Shown: piece by piece, positions 46,000 to 53,736 of the stretch
How the letters are laid out: each line of letters begins with the position of its first letter
Numbering within the stretch: the stretch's first letter is position 1
Program-made: the position numbers and the translations under genes
NCBI GenBank assembly: GCA_964244725.1
Contig: CAXTJQ010000003.1
Location: 1-64,000 of the forward strand
Source of the DNA: Kumtagia sp964244725
GTDB taxonomy: Bacteria > Pseudomonadota > Alphaproteobacteria > Rhizobiales > Rhizobiaceae
Direction: 5' to 3'
DNA: 64,000 nt
The notes under the pieces: model-generated
Told to the model about the DNA's origin: nothing
The model's input: only the letters and a program-made list of their open reading frames with translations
Database searches by the model: none

Positions 46000-47091
46000 T
46001 CAGCCGATCGAGATTTCGGACAGGCGCACGGTCCGGCCTTCGGCGATCGAACGGTATCCGGCCTCGACCAGCGCCATGGTCCTGACATTGTCGGCTACCG
46101 ACAGGGCCGGCGCCGTACCGGAGTCCAGCGCGTATTGCAGTTGCTCCATCACGCCGATGAAGGCGTGCGGAAACCACATCGAGTCCCAGGTCGGGGTGAC
46201 CCATCGTCCCCCGGTCGTGGCAGCCGAGGCGTAGCTCAGGGTCGAGGCCACGCCGGTCGGCCAGCCGATGCCGCCCTTGGCGGTCCCCTTCGCGCCCTCG
46301 ACGCGCCAACCGATATGCTGGTCGTCCATGTAGCCCTCCTGACGAGGGCCGGACCAGACATCCTCCAGCGACAGCGCAAGCACGCCGGACGGGAACCGCA
46401 GCGTCGAGACGGTGATGCCGTCGTCATGCTCGAAGGCCGTGCGCGGGTCCTTGCGGGCGAGCGTCGTGATCTCGTCGGGTTCGCCGAACAGAAAACGCAA
46501 CACGTCGAGGTGATGGACGCTCATGTTGGCGAGCGTCAGCCGGTCGTAGCCGGCCAGGAACGGCTGCCAATGTGGGATGGCATGCATGTCGATTTGCGCG
46601 AAGACGATCTCGCCGAGGTCGCCGCGATCGATGATTTGCTTGAGCACGCGCATCGACTGGTCATAGCGCATATTCTGGTTGACGGAGAGAATCTTGCCGG
46701 CGGCCTGCGCCTCGTCGCGCAGCCTGATGGCTTCGGCGAGCGAAAGGGCCAGCGGCTTCTGAGCAAGGATCGCCTTGATGTGCGGTTGCGCCAGAGCATG
46801 TCGGATCAGCGCCGGCTGCTGGTCTGGCGGGAAGGCGAGATCGAGAATGTCTAGATCGGCGTCTGCGATCAGCTGTTCGGGCGTGTCGTGGACCTTGGCA
46901 ATGCTCCAGCGGTCGGCCACGGCCTGGGCCTTCGACTTCGTCCGCGAGGCTATGGCGACGACCGGAAACCCGGCTTGGCGGTAGGCGGCGAGATGGCATT
47001 CGGCCATGATCATGCCCGCGCCGACGCAGGCGATCCTGAAGCCGCGCGCGCGAATCGGCGCGTCGGGCTCGAATCCCAAGCTGTTCGCCAT
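46000..47091 (-). CDS. Gfo/Idh/MocA family oxidoreductase
   Basis: A 363-residue NAD(P)-dependent sugar or cyclitol dehydrogenase. An N-terminal Rossmann fold (RIACVGAGMIMAECHLAAYR) is followed by the AQKPLALSLAEAIRLRDEA motif whose lysine is catalytic in the family, then the C-terminal alpha/beta domain with HHLDVLRFLFGEPDEITTLA. ATG 47091 was chosen, with GGAGGATGGCG context; ATG 47136 adds 15 residues. It is the first gene of the sugar operon that continues to 43871. Confidence 0.88.
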   Translation of the reverse strand: MANSLGFEPDAPIRARGFRIACVGAGMIMAECHLAAYRQAGFPVVAIASRTKSKAQAVADRWSIAKVHDTPEQLIADADLDILDLAFPPDQQPALIRHALAQPHIKAILAQKPLALSLAEAIRLRDEAQAAGKILSVNQNMRYDQSMRVLKQIIDRGDLGEIVFAQIDMHAIPHWQPFLAGYDRLTLANMSVHHLDVLRFLFGEPDEITTLARKDPRTAFEHDDGITVSTLRFPSGVLALSLEDVWSGPRQEGYMDDQHIGWRVEGAKGTAKGGIGWPTGVASTLSYASAATTGGRWVTPTWDSMWFPHAFIGVMEQLQYALDSGTAPALSVADNVRTMALVEAGYRSIAEGRTVRLSEISIG

Positions 47092-47201
47092 CCTCCGCTC
47101 CTCCCATATCTCCAGGCGTAATGCGCCCGCCGTCATCCTAGCGTCGTCAGATAAAGCGGGAAATGGACTTTCGCACGTGCAGCCAGATATGGCGCCATGC
47201 C

Positions 47202-48053
47202 TTAGACGGTCGAGGTCACCGCCTGCCGGGTTTGCTGGACGTGCGAAACGTCAGGAACCTCGTAGGTCCAGACGCGGAAATTCTTGAGCCAGTGCGGTCC
47301 GAAGGAATTCAACAGGGGAACGTCGGTCGCGTCGCGGCCGCGGGCCACCACGATGCGGCCGATGCGCGGTTTGTTGTTGCGCGGGTCGAAAGTATGCCAT
47401 CTGCCGCCGAGATAGACCTCGATCCAGGCGCTAAAATCCATCGGATCGAGCACCGGCACGCCGATGTCGCCCAGATGCCCGTTCACGTAACGGGCGGGAA
47501 CGTTCATGCAGCGGATCAGCGCCACGGCGAGGTGCGCGAAGTCACGGCAGACGCCGACCTGCTCATTGTAGGCGTCGAGCGCGGTGCGCGTGGAGCGCGC
47601 CTGCTGGTAGTCGAACCGGATGTGATTGTGGACGTAGTCGCAGATCGCCTGGACGCGGCCCCACCCGGGGGCGGTATTGCCGAACAGATCCCAGGCGACC
47701 TGGCTCAGGCGGTCGGTCTCGCAATAGCGGCTGCCCATGAGGTAGACGAGGCATTCGTCGGGCAGGTCGGCGACGGCATGCTGCTCGGCCGACCAGTCGG
47801 CCTGGTCCACCGCGCCGCTGTCCTCGATCGTCGCATCGCCCCAAAGCGTCAGGTCGCCGGCCGGCGCGACGAGCCTGAGGCAGCGGTTGCCGAACATATC
47901 GCGATAGGTCGACGTCGACGTGTCGGGCTGGGTGATAACGGTTTCGGCGGCGCGGATGTCGGCCTTGCGGTCGTCATGGACGGACAGGAGACAGACCAGC
48001 GCGGTCGGCTGGCCGCAATTGACGGTGATCTCGTATCCGTATCGGATCAGCAT
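47202..48053 (-). CDS. transglutaminase-like domain protein
   Basis: A 283-residue protein. The transglutaminase-like core has the catalytic cysteine in YNEQVGVCRDFAHLAVALIR and the aspartate in WHTFDPRNNKPRIGRIVVAR. The position normally occupied by His-Ala-Trp reads Phe-Ser-Ala-Trp (DFSAWIEVYLGGRW), so the standard catalytic histidine is absent there. The N-terminal third is a beta-domain (MLIRYGYEITVNCGQPTALV). ATG 48053 was used; ATG 48131 would add 26 unlikely residues. It may act as a peptidase, or be inactive. Confidence 0.85.
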   Translation of the reverse strand: MLIRYGYEITVNCGQPTALVCLLSVHDDRKADIRAAETVITQPDTSTSTYRDMFGNRCLRLVAPAGDLTLWGDATIEDSGAVDQADWSAEQHAVADLPDECLVYLMGSRYCETDRLSQVAWDLFGNTAPGWGRVQAICDYVHNHIRFDYQQARSTRTALDAYNEQVGVCRDFAHLAVALIRCMNVPARYVNGHLGDIGVPVLDPMDFSAWIEVYLGGRWHTFDPRNNKPRIGRIVVARGRDATDVPLLNSFGPHWLKNFRVWTYEVPDVSHVQQTRQAVTSTV

Positions 48054-48159
48054 TCGGCCACTCGCTTCAAGGTATCGCCGGCGACAGTCGTCAGGTCGCC
48101 ATGCCAGCAGGCAAAACAAGATGCCGAACAAGGACTTGCCGCCCGGCAGCCTTATTCTT

Positions 48160-48414
48160 TCAGCGGAAGTCGGCGGAAGTCAAAACATAAACGCGTTTGC
48201 GCCCGTGCGAATAGGCCTCGCGCGCCACGTCTTGGATGGCGCGCCGGTCGGCGTCGAATGCGGCCAGCGATCCTTCCTCTCCGGGGACGCCTTTCGCCAG
48301 CGCGTCGGCATCGACCTCGAACGGAATTTGCGCCATGCCGTCGTGACCGACGAACCTGACGCGTTTCTGGACCGCGTCGTAGCTGCGGCTCGGATTGGGG
48401 AATGCAAGCGTCAT
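48160..48414 (-). CDS. DUF1488 family small protein
   Basis: An 84-residue protein, MTLAFPNPSRSYDAVQKRVR, matching the DUF1488 pattern (RVRFVGHDGMAQIPFEVDAD, then AIQDVAREAYSHGRKRVYVL). The function is unknown and it is widespread in proteobacteria. ATG 48414 follows a GGAG-like AGGAGACCAGAT. It heads a minus-strand run of very small proteins, which are transcribed toward it from 49455. Confidence 0.82.
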   Translation of the reverse strand: MTLAFPNPSRSYDAVQKRVRFVGHDGMAQIPFEVDADALAKGVPGEEGSLAAFDADRRAIQDVAREAYSHGRKRVYVLTSADFR

Positions 48415-48453
48415 ATCTGGTCTCCTTGGCGGGCCCACGCCAAAGGCGCGCGG

Positions 48454-48660
48454 TTAAAGCAGCCTGTTGATTTCGACGGTCTCACGGGTCCTGCGCCGCT
48501 TGCCCGACGTGTCGGTCCGGAGTTGCTGATCGGCGAGGGATTCCGGCCGCGCCGCATCGTCGAGCGGCGGCGCCTCGCGCTTTGGCTCTTGAAGCGCCTC
48601 GACTTCGACGCTTCGGTTTTTCACAACCGGCAGCTCAGCGGCCTTCTTGAAAGCGATCAT
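48454..48660 (-). CDS. small hypothetical protein
   Basis: A 68-residue hydrophilic protein (MIAFKKAAELPVVKNRSVEV) rich in Glu, Arg and Pro, likely disordered. The start follows AGGAGACACAAG, a strong ribosome-binding site. No family is recognised. It lies between the DUF1488 gene and the 45-residue basic protein gene, all on the minus strand, possibly one transcript. Confidence 0.55.
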   Translation of the reverse strand: MIAFKKAAELPVVKNRSVEVEALQEPKREAPPLDDAARPESLADQQLRTDTSGKRRRTRETVEINRLL

Positions 48661-48752
48661 CTTGTGTCTCCTGATGGCTGCGTCAGCGAAAGGAAGAGGC
48701 CGGGCCCGGCCCCAGGCCGCCCGAGACTATTTGGCCGGCGCCGACGGCGCGG

Positions 48753-48890
48753 TCATTTCCTGATCTTGACGGCCGGCGGGGCGCCGGCCTGCTTGATTTG
48801 CGACCCGAAGGTGACCTCCGCCTTCCGGGCCATCTTGTCCTTTTTGGGCTTGGGCGTTTCCTTGTTGCCCTTCTGTTGTTCCCTGGACAT
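48753..48890 (-). CDS. 45-residue basic small protein
   Basis: A short gene missed by length cut-offs: MSREQQKGNKETPKPKKDKM followed by ARKAEVTFGSQIKQAGAP and PAVKIRK. The AAGGAG ribosome-binding site lies 7 nt before ATG 48890 (a second ATG at 48896 is too close). The N-terminus resembles small Lys-rich proteins (MSKEQQxGNKExKKPKK) that I recall from rhizobial genomes. It is probably disordered; function unknown. Confidence 0.65.
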   Translation of the reverse strand: MSREQQKGNKETPKPKKDKMARKAEVTFGSQIKQAGAPPAVKIRK

Positions 48891-48907
48891 CGTCATTCTC
48901 CTTCAAA

Positions 48908-49135
48908 TCAGGCGAGGGTCGCGAACTGACCGTCCACAGCGTCCATCGCGTCGAGCGTATCCTCGGTCGCGACCCGGTCGTGCTTTTCCTCGTCGCTGCG
49001 GATGCGGTATTGCGGCGAGTTGTCCCGCGCCGGCAGAACGCCGGTCACGCGGTAATTCTCGGCGGTCGCCGGCGAGAGCCCATACTTCCTCTTGAGCCGA
49101 ACGTACTGGCCTACGGAAAAGAGGTGGGTGGACAT
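48908..49135 (-). CDS. small SH3-like/hypothetical protein
   Basis: A 75-residue protein, MSTHLFSVGQYVRLKRKYGL, with a beta-rich N-terminal part (FSVGQYVRLK, YRVTGVLPARDNSPQYRIRS) and an acidic tail. The pattern of a short GQxVRLK barrel followed by an Asp/Glu tail is seen in small rhizobial proteins of unknown role. It lies 17 nt upstream of the 45-residue protein gene. Confidence 0.7.
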   Translation of the reverse strand: MSTHLFSVGQYVRLKRKYGLSPATAENYRVTGVLPARDNSPQYRIRSDEEKHDRVATEDTLDAMDAVDGQFATLA

Positions 49136-49155
49136 GGCGGTTCCTGACTACCGGG

Positions 49156-49455
49156 TCATCCGGAAGCGTTGGAGGAAAGGGGACGGGCGGTTTCCTGCGT
49201 CTCCGCATCTCTTTCGAGCGCTGCCCGCAGTTCGTCCGGGTCGATGGCGATCATTTGCCGCGTCGAAGCGACCGCGCCGATCGCCGGTAGATGCATGAGG
49301 GTCGCGACGCGGCGGTAGGCCAGCCAGGAGAGACCCTCGATCGGCTCCTCGTCGTGGTCGACGGCATAGTCGCCGGCAGCCTGAACCGCACCAATGCCCG
49401 CGACGCTGAACGGAGCGTGAAAGTGGACGGTGGTCCTGATCGTGCGGCTCGACAT
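49156..49455 (-). CDS. conserved small protein of unknown function
   Basis: A 99-residue protein, MSSRTIRTTVHFHAPFSVAG, with the block PIEGLSWLAYRRVATLMHLP and an acidic C-terminal helix (IDPDELRAALERDAETQETA). I recall similar rhizobial proteins of unknown function. AAGGA lies just before ATG 49455. It is the most upstream gene of the small-protein run at 48160-49455. Confidence 0.72.
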   Translation of the reverse strand: MSSRTIRTTVHFHAPFSVAGIGAVQAAGDYAVDHDEEPIEGLSWLAYRRVATLMHLPAIGAVASTRQMIAIDPDELRAALERDAETQETARPLSSNASG

Positions 49456-49773
49456 GCGTTCCTTGAACGGATCGGCAGGCTCGAAAGTCGACCGACCTCC
49501 CGTACGCAGGACGCCATCGCGTCTGCGTCTTTAGAAGGTCGATCGTCTCGAATGAGTTTGGCGGTGGTGAAAAAGACGCCGCGAAAAGCCGAGCCCGGCG
49601 CATAAGCGCGGTGAGGTTGGATAGCCGTCAATTGAGTTTTAATTGCGGCCCCAGCGTGTCGGGCGCTCTTGTCGCGCCGCTTGGCGACAGGGGTTGAAGC
49701 GGGCGCGGATGAATGCCAAATCTGGGGCGCCTGCCGCGCATCCTCTTTTTTTCCGCAAGTCACGGGTTTGTTC
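49456..49773. other. 318-nt intergenic region between divergent genes
   Basis: No gene is supported here. It separates the minus-strand small-protein run from map. A weak plus-strand promoter can be drawn (TTGGAT at 49617-49622, 17 nt, TAATTG at 49640-49645). Short open frames in it look non-coding. Confidence 0.5.
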
Positions 49774-50601
49774 ATGGTCACCTATCTCGATGCCGAGACG
49801 GCGCCGCCCCGCAACAACGGCCAGATCAAGATCTACGGCGAGACCGCCTTTGCCGGGATGCGCAAGGCCTGTGCGCTGACGTCGCGATGCCTCGACGAGC
49901 TCGTCGGCCGGGTCGGACCCGGCGTCAGCACGGAGGCGATCGACCGCTTCGTCTTCGAGTTCGGCATGGACAATCGCGCGCTGCCGGCGACGCTGAATTA
50001 CCGCGGCTACACGAAATCGTCCTGCACCTCGATCAACCATGTCGTCTGCCACGGCATTCCGGACGCCAAGCCGCTGCGCGAGGGCGACATCGTCAATATC
50101 GACGTCACCTACGTCCTCGACGGATGGCATGGCGATTCCAGCCGGATGTACCCGATCGGCGCTATCAAGCGCGCCGCCGAGCGCCTGCTCGAGGTCACGC
50201 ATGAATGCCTGATGCGCGGCGTCGCCGCCGTTCGCCCCGGTTCGCGCACGGGCGCCATCGGCGCTGCGATTCAGAGCTTCGCGGAAGGCGAGCGGTGTTC
50301 GGTGGTGCGCGATTTCTGCGGCCACGGCGTTGGCCGGCTTTTCCACGATTCGCCCAACATCCTGCACTACGGCAGCGCTCATGAAGGCGTCGAGATGCGC
50401 CCTGGCATGATCTTTACGGTGGAGCCGATGATCAACCTCGGTCGGCCGCATGTGAAGGTTCTCGGCGACGGCTGGACCGCCGTCACCCGCGACCGCTCGC
50501 TCTCGGCGCAATACGAGCATACGGTCGGCGTGACGCAGGCCGGCTGCGAGGTCTTCACGCTGTCGTCCGCCGGTCTCGACCGGCCGGGCTTTCCCGGCTA
50601 G
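49774..50601 (+). CDS. map: methionine aminopeptidase, type I
   Basis: A 275-residue MetAP removing N-terminal methionine from new proteins. The five metal ligands sit in DIVNIDVTYVLDGWHGDSSR (two Asp), CGHGVGRLFHDSP (His), FTVEPMINLG (Glu) and QYEHTVGVTQAG (Glu). The substrate histidine is in NHVVCHGIPD. ATG 49774 was chosen (MVTYLDAETAPPRNNGQIKI); the frame open from 49669 has no support. It is followed after 18 nt by radC. Confidence 0.96.
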   Translation: MVTYLDAETAPPRNNGQIKIYGETAFAGMRKACALTSRCLDELVGRVGPGVSTEAIDRFVFEFGMDNRALPATLNYRGYTKSSCTSINHVVCHGIPDAKPLREGDIVNIDVTYVLDGWHGDSSRMYPIGAIKRAAERLLEVTHECLMRGVAAVRPGSRTGAIGAAIQSFAEGERCSVVRDFCGHGVGRLFHDSPNILHYGSAHEGVEMRPGMIFTVEPMINLGRPHVKVLGDGWTAVTRDRSLSAQYEHTVGVTQAGCEVFTLSSAGLDRPGFPG

Positions 50602-50619
50602 CGCATAGCGAGGATCGGC

Positions 50620-51369
50620 ATGGCGAAGGACAAAACCGACGAGCGCGGCTTCTTTCGCGAGATGCCGGCGCCCGTCCCGCTCAAACTCCCTCCCGTCAAA
50701 TCCGCTCACGCCGGTCACCGCGAAAGACTGCGCGAGCGTTTCCGCGCATCCGGGCAGGCGGCGCTCGCCGACTACGAACTCCTTGAATTGCTGCTCTTTC
50801 GTTCGATCCCGCGCACCGACACCAAGGCTCGCGCCAAGGCGCTCCTGAAGCGGTTCGGGTCGCTCGCCGAAGTTCTTGGCGCCCCGGAACATTTGCTGCG
50901 GGAGGTGGAGGATATTGGCGAGGCGGCGGCGCTCGACCTCAAGATCGTCGCCGCGGCCGCGCAACGCATGGCGCGCAGCGATATCAAGGGCCGCGAACTC
51001 CTGTCGTCATGGGAGCGCGTGCTCGACTACTGCCGCGCGGCAATGGCCTTCGAGGAGCGCGAACAGTTCCGCATCCTGTTCCTCGACAAGAAGAATGCGC
51101 TGATCGCTGACGAGGTCCAGCAAACCGGCACGGTCGACCATACGCCGGTCTATCCGCGCGAGGTGGTTCGCCGTGCGCTCGAATTGTCCGCGAGCGGCGT
51201 CGTCCTGGTCCACAATCACCCCTCCGGCGACACCACGCCGTCGCGCGCCGACATCGACATGACCAAGACGATCATCGACGCCGCGAAACCCCTCGGCATC
51301 GCCGTGCACGATCACATCATCATCGGGATGAAGGGTTTTGCCAGCATGAAGGGCCTGCTTCTGATCTGA
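50620..51369 (+). CDS. radC: RadC family JAB1/MPN protein
   Basis: A 249-residue protein. A helix-hairpin-helix-like N-terminal part (LLKRFGSLAEVLGAPEHLLR) is followed by the MPN+ domain with the metal motif VLVHNHPSGDTTPSRADIDM (HxHx7D type). Despite its name it has no proven role in repair. Map followed by radC is a usual rhizobial pair. The start is ATG 50620. Confidence 0.94.
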   Translation: MAKDKTDERGFFREMPAPVPLKLPPVKSAHAGHRERLRERFRASGQAALADYELLELLLFRSIPRTDTKARAKALLKRFGSLAEVLGAPEHLLREVEDIGEAAALDLKIVAAAAQRMARSDIKGRELLSSWERVLDYCRAAMAFEEREQFRILFLDKKNALIADEVQQTGTVDHTPVYPREVVRRALELSASGVVLVHNHPSGDTTPSRADIDMTKTIIDAAKPLGIAVHDHIIIGMKGFASMKGLLLI

Positions 51370-51379
51370 AGCGGATCGA

Positions 51380-51835
51380 TCAGCCGCGCTGCGCGGCGTC
51401 GATCAGCATGTTGGCGATCTGCATCCGGGCCACCGCCCGTTCGCGTAGATGCGGCGCGGCGCGGTCGGGATGGTTGGCGAAAGCGAAACGCCGCCTGACC
51501 TGTCCGAAATCCATATCCCGCCCGTCGAGAGCCAATTCCAGCGCAATCATGTCCGGATCGATCGATGGCTCGACCGCGTTCGCCAGTTCCCCGCGCCCGG
51601 CGGCGAGCGCTGTCTCGAAGAGATACCCCGAGAATTCTTCCGCGGCCGTGTCGCCATATTCGGCCTCCAGAACCGTGTCGGCGACGGTGACGCGCCCGGA
51701 ACAGAGTTCGTCGGCCACGGCAAGATAGTCGAACGGAATGCTGGGTTTGGCCGGCGCATCCTCGGCCGTCACGTCACGCGCGGCGACAAGATCGTCGAGT
51801 AGCGCGGCGAAGGCCTTGCCTGCCGATTGCGCCAT
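51380..51835 (-). CDS. J-domain-like small protein
   Basis: A 151-residue protein of unknown function. The C-terminal 60 residues look like a J-domain: a first helix (DPDMIALELAL), then VRRRFAFANHPDRAAPHLRE with the HPD tripeptide at residues 122-124, then a third helix (RMQIANMLIDAA). J-domains stimulate Hsp70 ATPase. The N-terminal 90 residues match nothing I know. It is convergent with radC. GGAGG lies before ATG 51835. Confidence 0.7.
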   Translation of the reverse strand: MAQSAGKAFAALLDDLVAARDVTAEDAPAKPSIPFDYLAVADELCSGRVTVADTVLEAEYGDTAAEEFSGYLFETALAAGRGELANAVEPSIDPDMIALELALDGRDMDFGQVRRRFAFANHPDRAAPHLRERAVARMQIANMLIDAAQRG

Positions 51836-52231
51836 GACAGCCTCCTCGCCTAAACATCGACCCGTGTCGCCGCATCAATCTACCATCACGGCGTTAAGAC
51901 TTGTCGTCGCCTTCGGATCGAATTCGAGCGAGCGGCCGATTTGCTCTACAATCCGGCTGCGTCAAACCAGCGCGACCGGCGACTGTCGGTTATGCTGCAC
52001 TGCACAATCGTCATGAATCAGCTATATTGCGGACGGGAGGTCCAATGGAGAACCTGCCGCATGGGTTTCCCGACAGAGCTGTTTTCCCGGCCGCGCTTCC
52101 ATGGCATCGGCCCAAAGCGTCCCGCAGACCCGATTTCGGGACGGCTTCCTGCGCCGATGCGCCTTGATCACGACGCGCGGCCCGCCGATTTTCCAAGACG
52201 GCCGCGCGAAGGCGCGTTGCGGTGATATGCG
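51836..52231. other. 396-nt region upstream of the J-like gene
   Basis: It lies between two minus-strand genes. The minus strand has a TTGACG hexamer (complement of 51961-51966 area) without a good partner. The plus strand has TATATT at 52023-52028 followed by GGGAGG and an ATG at 52045, entered separately as a weak candidate gene. Nothing else is recognisable. Confidence 0.4.
52045..52167 (+). CDS. possible 40-residue protein
   Basis: MENLPHGFPDRAVFPAALPW and 20 further residues, preceded by GGGAGG four bases before the ATG and a TATATT box at 52023-52028. There is no family match and the composition is not strongly coding. It may be non-coding; it is listed because the promoter-like box, ribosome-binding site and start line up in an otherwise empty region. 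Confidence 0.2.
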   Translation: MENLPHGFPDRAVFPAALPWHRPKASRRPDFGTASCADAP

Positions 52232-52735
52232 TCAGGCGGTGAGGAAATCCATCTTGCCGATCATCACGCCGTTGTGGCGCAGAATGGCGTAGGCCATGGT
52301 GATGTGAAAGAAGAAATTCGGCATAGCGAAATCGAAGAGATAGGCGCGTCCGTCGAAGGTCAGAGTGCGCGGCCCAGCCTTGACCTCGACCGAACGCGTT
52401 TCGGAACCCTCGAATTCCTCCGGCCGAAATGATGCAAGGAGTTCCTGGACCCGCCCCAGCCGGGCCAAAAGTTCGGCGAACGTCGTTTCGTTGTCGTCGA
52501 ACCGCACCGCCTCCCGTCCCGCCAGCCGCGTCGGCGCGCCCTTTGCGTGATCGCTCGCGATCTGGACCTGCTTGGTCGGGTTGAGCATGTCCGGCGCCAG
52601 CCGCGCCGTGAGCAGGTTTTGCGGGTCGAATTTGCGCGTCGCCGCGTCGGCCTCCGCCTTGGCCAGAATGGCCGACAGCGAACGCAACCGCGCCTGGAAT
52701 ACGGGAACGCTGATATCGTACATGGACAGGCTCAT
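52232..52735 (-). CDS. DUF1993 family protein
   Basis: A 167-residue helical protein of the DUF1993 family (DinB-like four-helix fold): MYDISVPVFQARLRSLSAIL, LTARLAPDMLNPTKQVQIAS and the C-terminal FAMPNFFFHITMAYAILRHN with the conserved His. Function unknown. It is the last gene of the minus-strand run that starts at 55681, 18 nt after the kinase stop. Confidence 0.9.
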   Translation of the reverse strand: MSLSMYDISVPVFQARLRSLSAILAKAEADAATRKFDPQNLLTARLAPDMLNPTKQVQIASDHAKGAPTRLAGREAVRFDDNETTFAELLARLGRVQELLASFRPEEFEGSETRSVEVKAGPRTLTFDGRAYLFDFAMPNFFFHITMAYAILRHNGVMIGKMDFLTA

Positions 52736-52753
52736 GGAAAATCCTTCACGTCG

Positions 52754-53731
52754 TTAGGGCGTTTCACAGGTAGGATATTCTTCTTGCCGCTTGCAAGCGC
52801 CACCGCGCTTTCGACGTATGGGCGACCGGTGCCCAGTCGTACCGGTCGCTCGGGTCGAAACGTGAATCGCGGCTGCTTTGTTCGCCAACCGAAGACAGGT
52901 TTCGAACGAAGCGCCCGCGGCCAGGGCCGCAACCAGCGCGCCGACGAAGCCGTCGCCCGCGCCATGCGTGCTGACGAGGTCGACCGGCAGCGCTTCGAGG
53001 GAGACGGGACCGTCGCCGCGCCGGATGCCGGCGACGCCGTCGCCGCCTGCCGTGACGACGACGCTCGCGAACCGCTCGGCGAGCATCCCAGCCGCAGCGC
53101 GCGCCGAAGCGAGGTCGCCGACGGCCATTCCGCACAAGGACTCCGCCTCGATGGCGTTGACGATCAGCAGGTCCACCAGCCCCTCCATGTCCGGCGACAA
53201 AGGACGGTAGGGCGCGGCGTTCAGGCACACGGTTGCGCCGGCGGCCCGCGCGGCCCGCGCGGCGGCCACATTGATCGCTTCGGGTATTTCGTTCTGCAGG
53301 ATCACCGCGCGGGCTTGCGACCAAAGGCCGGGGTCGTTCAAGTCATCCTGCGCGAGAAACAGGTTCGCGCCGGAGACGATGACCGCGCCGTAGTCGCCGC
53401 CGGCGTCGGAAATCGCCACGCTGATGCCCGACCCGACATTTTTCAGCCGGGCGACGCGTGACGCGTCCACGTCGCCGGAGGCGAGCCCGCGCAGCAGGAA
53501 ATCGCCGAAATCGTCGTTGCCCACAGCGCCGGCCATGCGAACCGCCGCGCCGGCCTTTGCGGCCGACACGGCCTGATTGCCGCCCTTGCCGCCGAATTTC
53601 GGCCGCCAGCCATACCCGGTCACGGTCTCGCCCTTGCGGGGACGGTCGGGCGCATCGACCATGATGTCGTAATGGAGGCTGCCGACGACGACGACGACGG
53701 GCTTGCACGAATCGGGAGTCGACGGCGGCAT
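52754..53731 (-). CDS. PfkB/ribokinase family sugar kinase
   Basis: A 325-residue kinase. It has the N-terminal VVVVGSLHYDIMVDAPDRPR, the PfkB signature GGKGGNQAVSAAKAGA, NAAPYRPLSPDMEGLVDLLI, and the anion hole with the catalytic Asp in STHGAGDGFVGALVAALAAG. The last 30 residues (after AAIHVST) are basic and unlike ribokinases, while another reading frame from about 52855 gives LGTGRPYVESAVALASGKK, so a frameshift near 52850-52870 is possible. It is 5 nt after the isomerase stop. ATG 53731 was chosen. Confidence 0.85.
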   Translation of the reverse strand: MPPSTPDSCKPVVVVVGSLHYDIMVDAPDRPRKGETVTGYGWRPKFGGKGGNQAVSAAKAGAAVRMAGAVGNDDFGDFLLRGLASGDVDASRVARLKNVGSGISVAISDAGGDYGAVIVSGANLFLAQDDLNDPGLWSQARAVILQNEIPEAINVAAARAARAAGATVCLNAAPYRPLSPDMEGLVDLLIVNAIEAESLCGMAVGDLASARAAAGMLAERFASVVVTAGGDGVAGIRRGDGPVSLEALPVDLVSTHGAGDGFVGALVAALAAGASFETCLRLANKAAAIHVSTRATGTTGHRSPIRRKRGGACKRQEEYPTCETP

Positions 53732-53736
53732 GGCGG

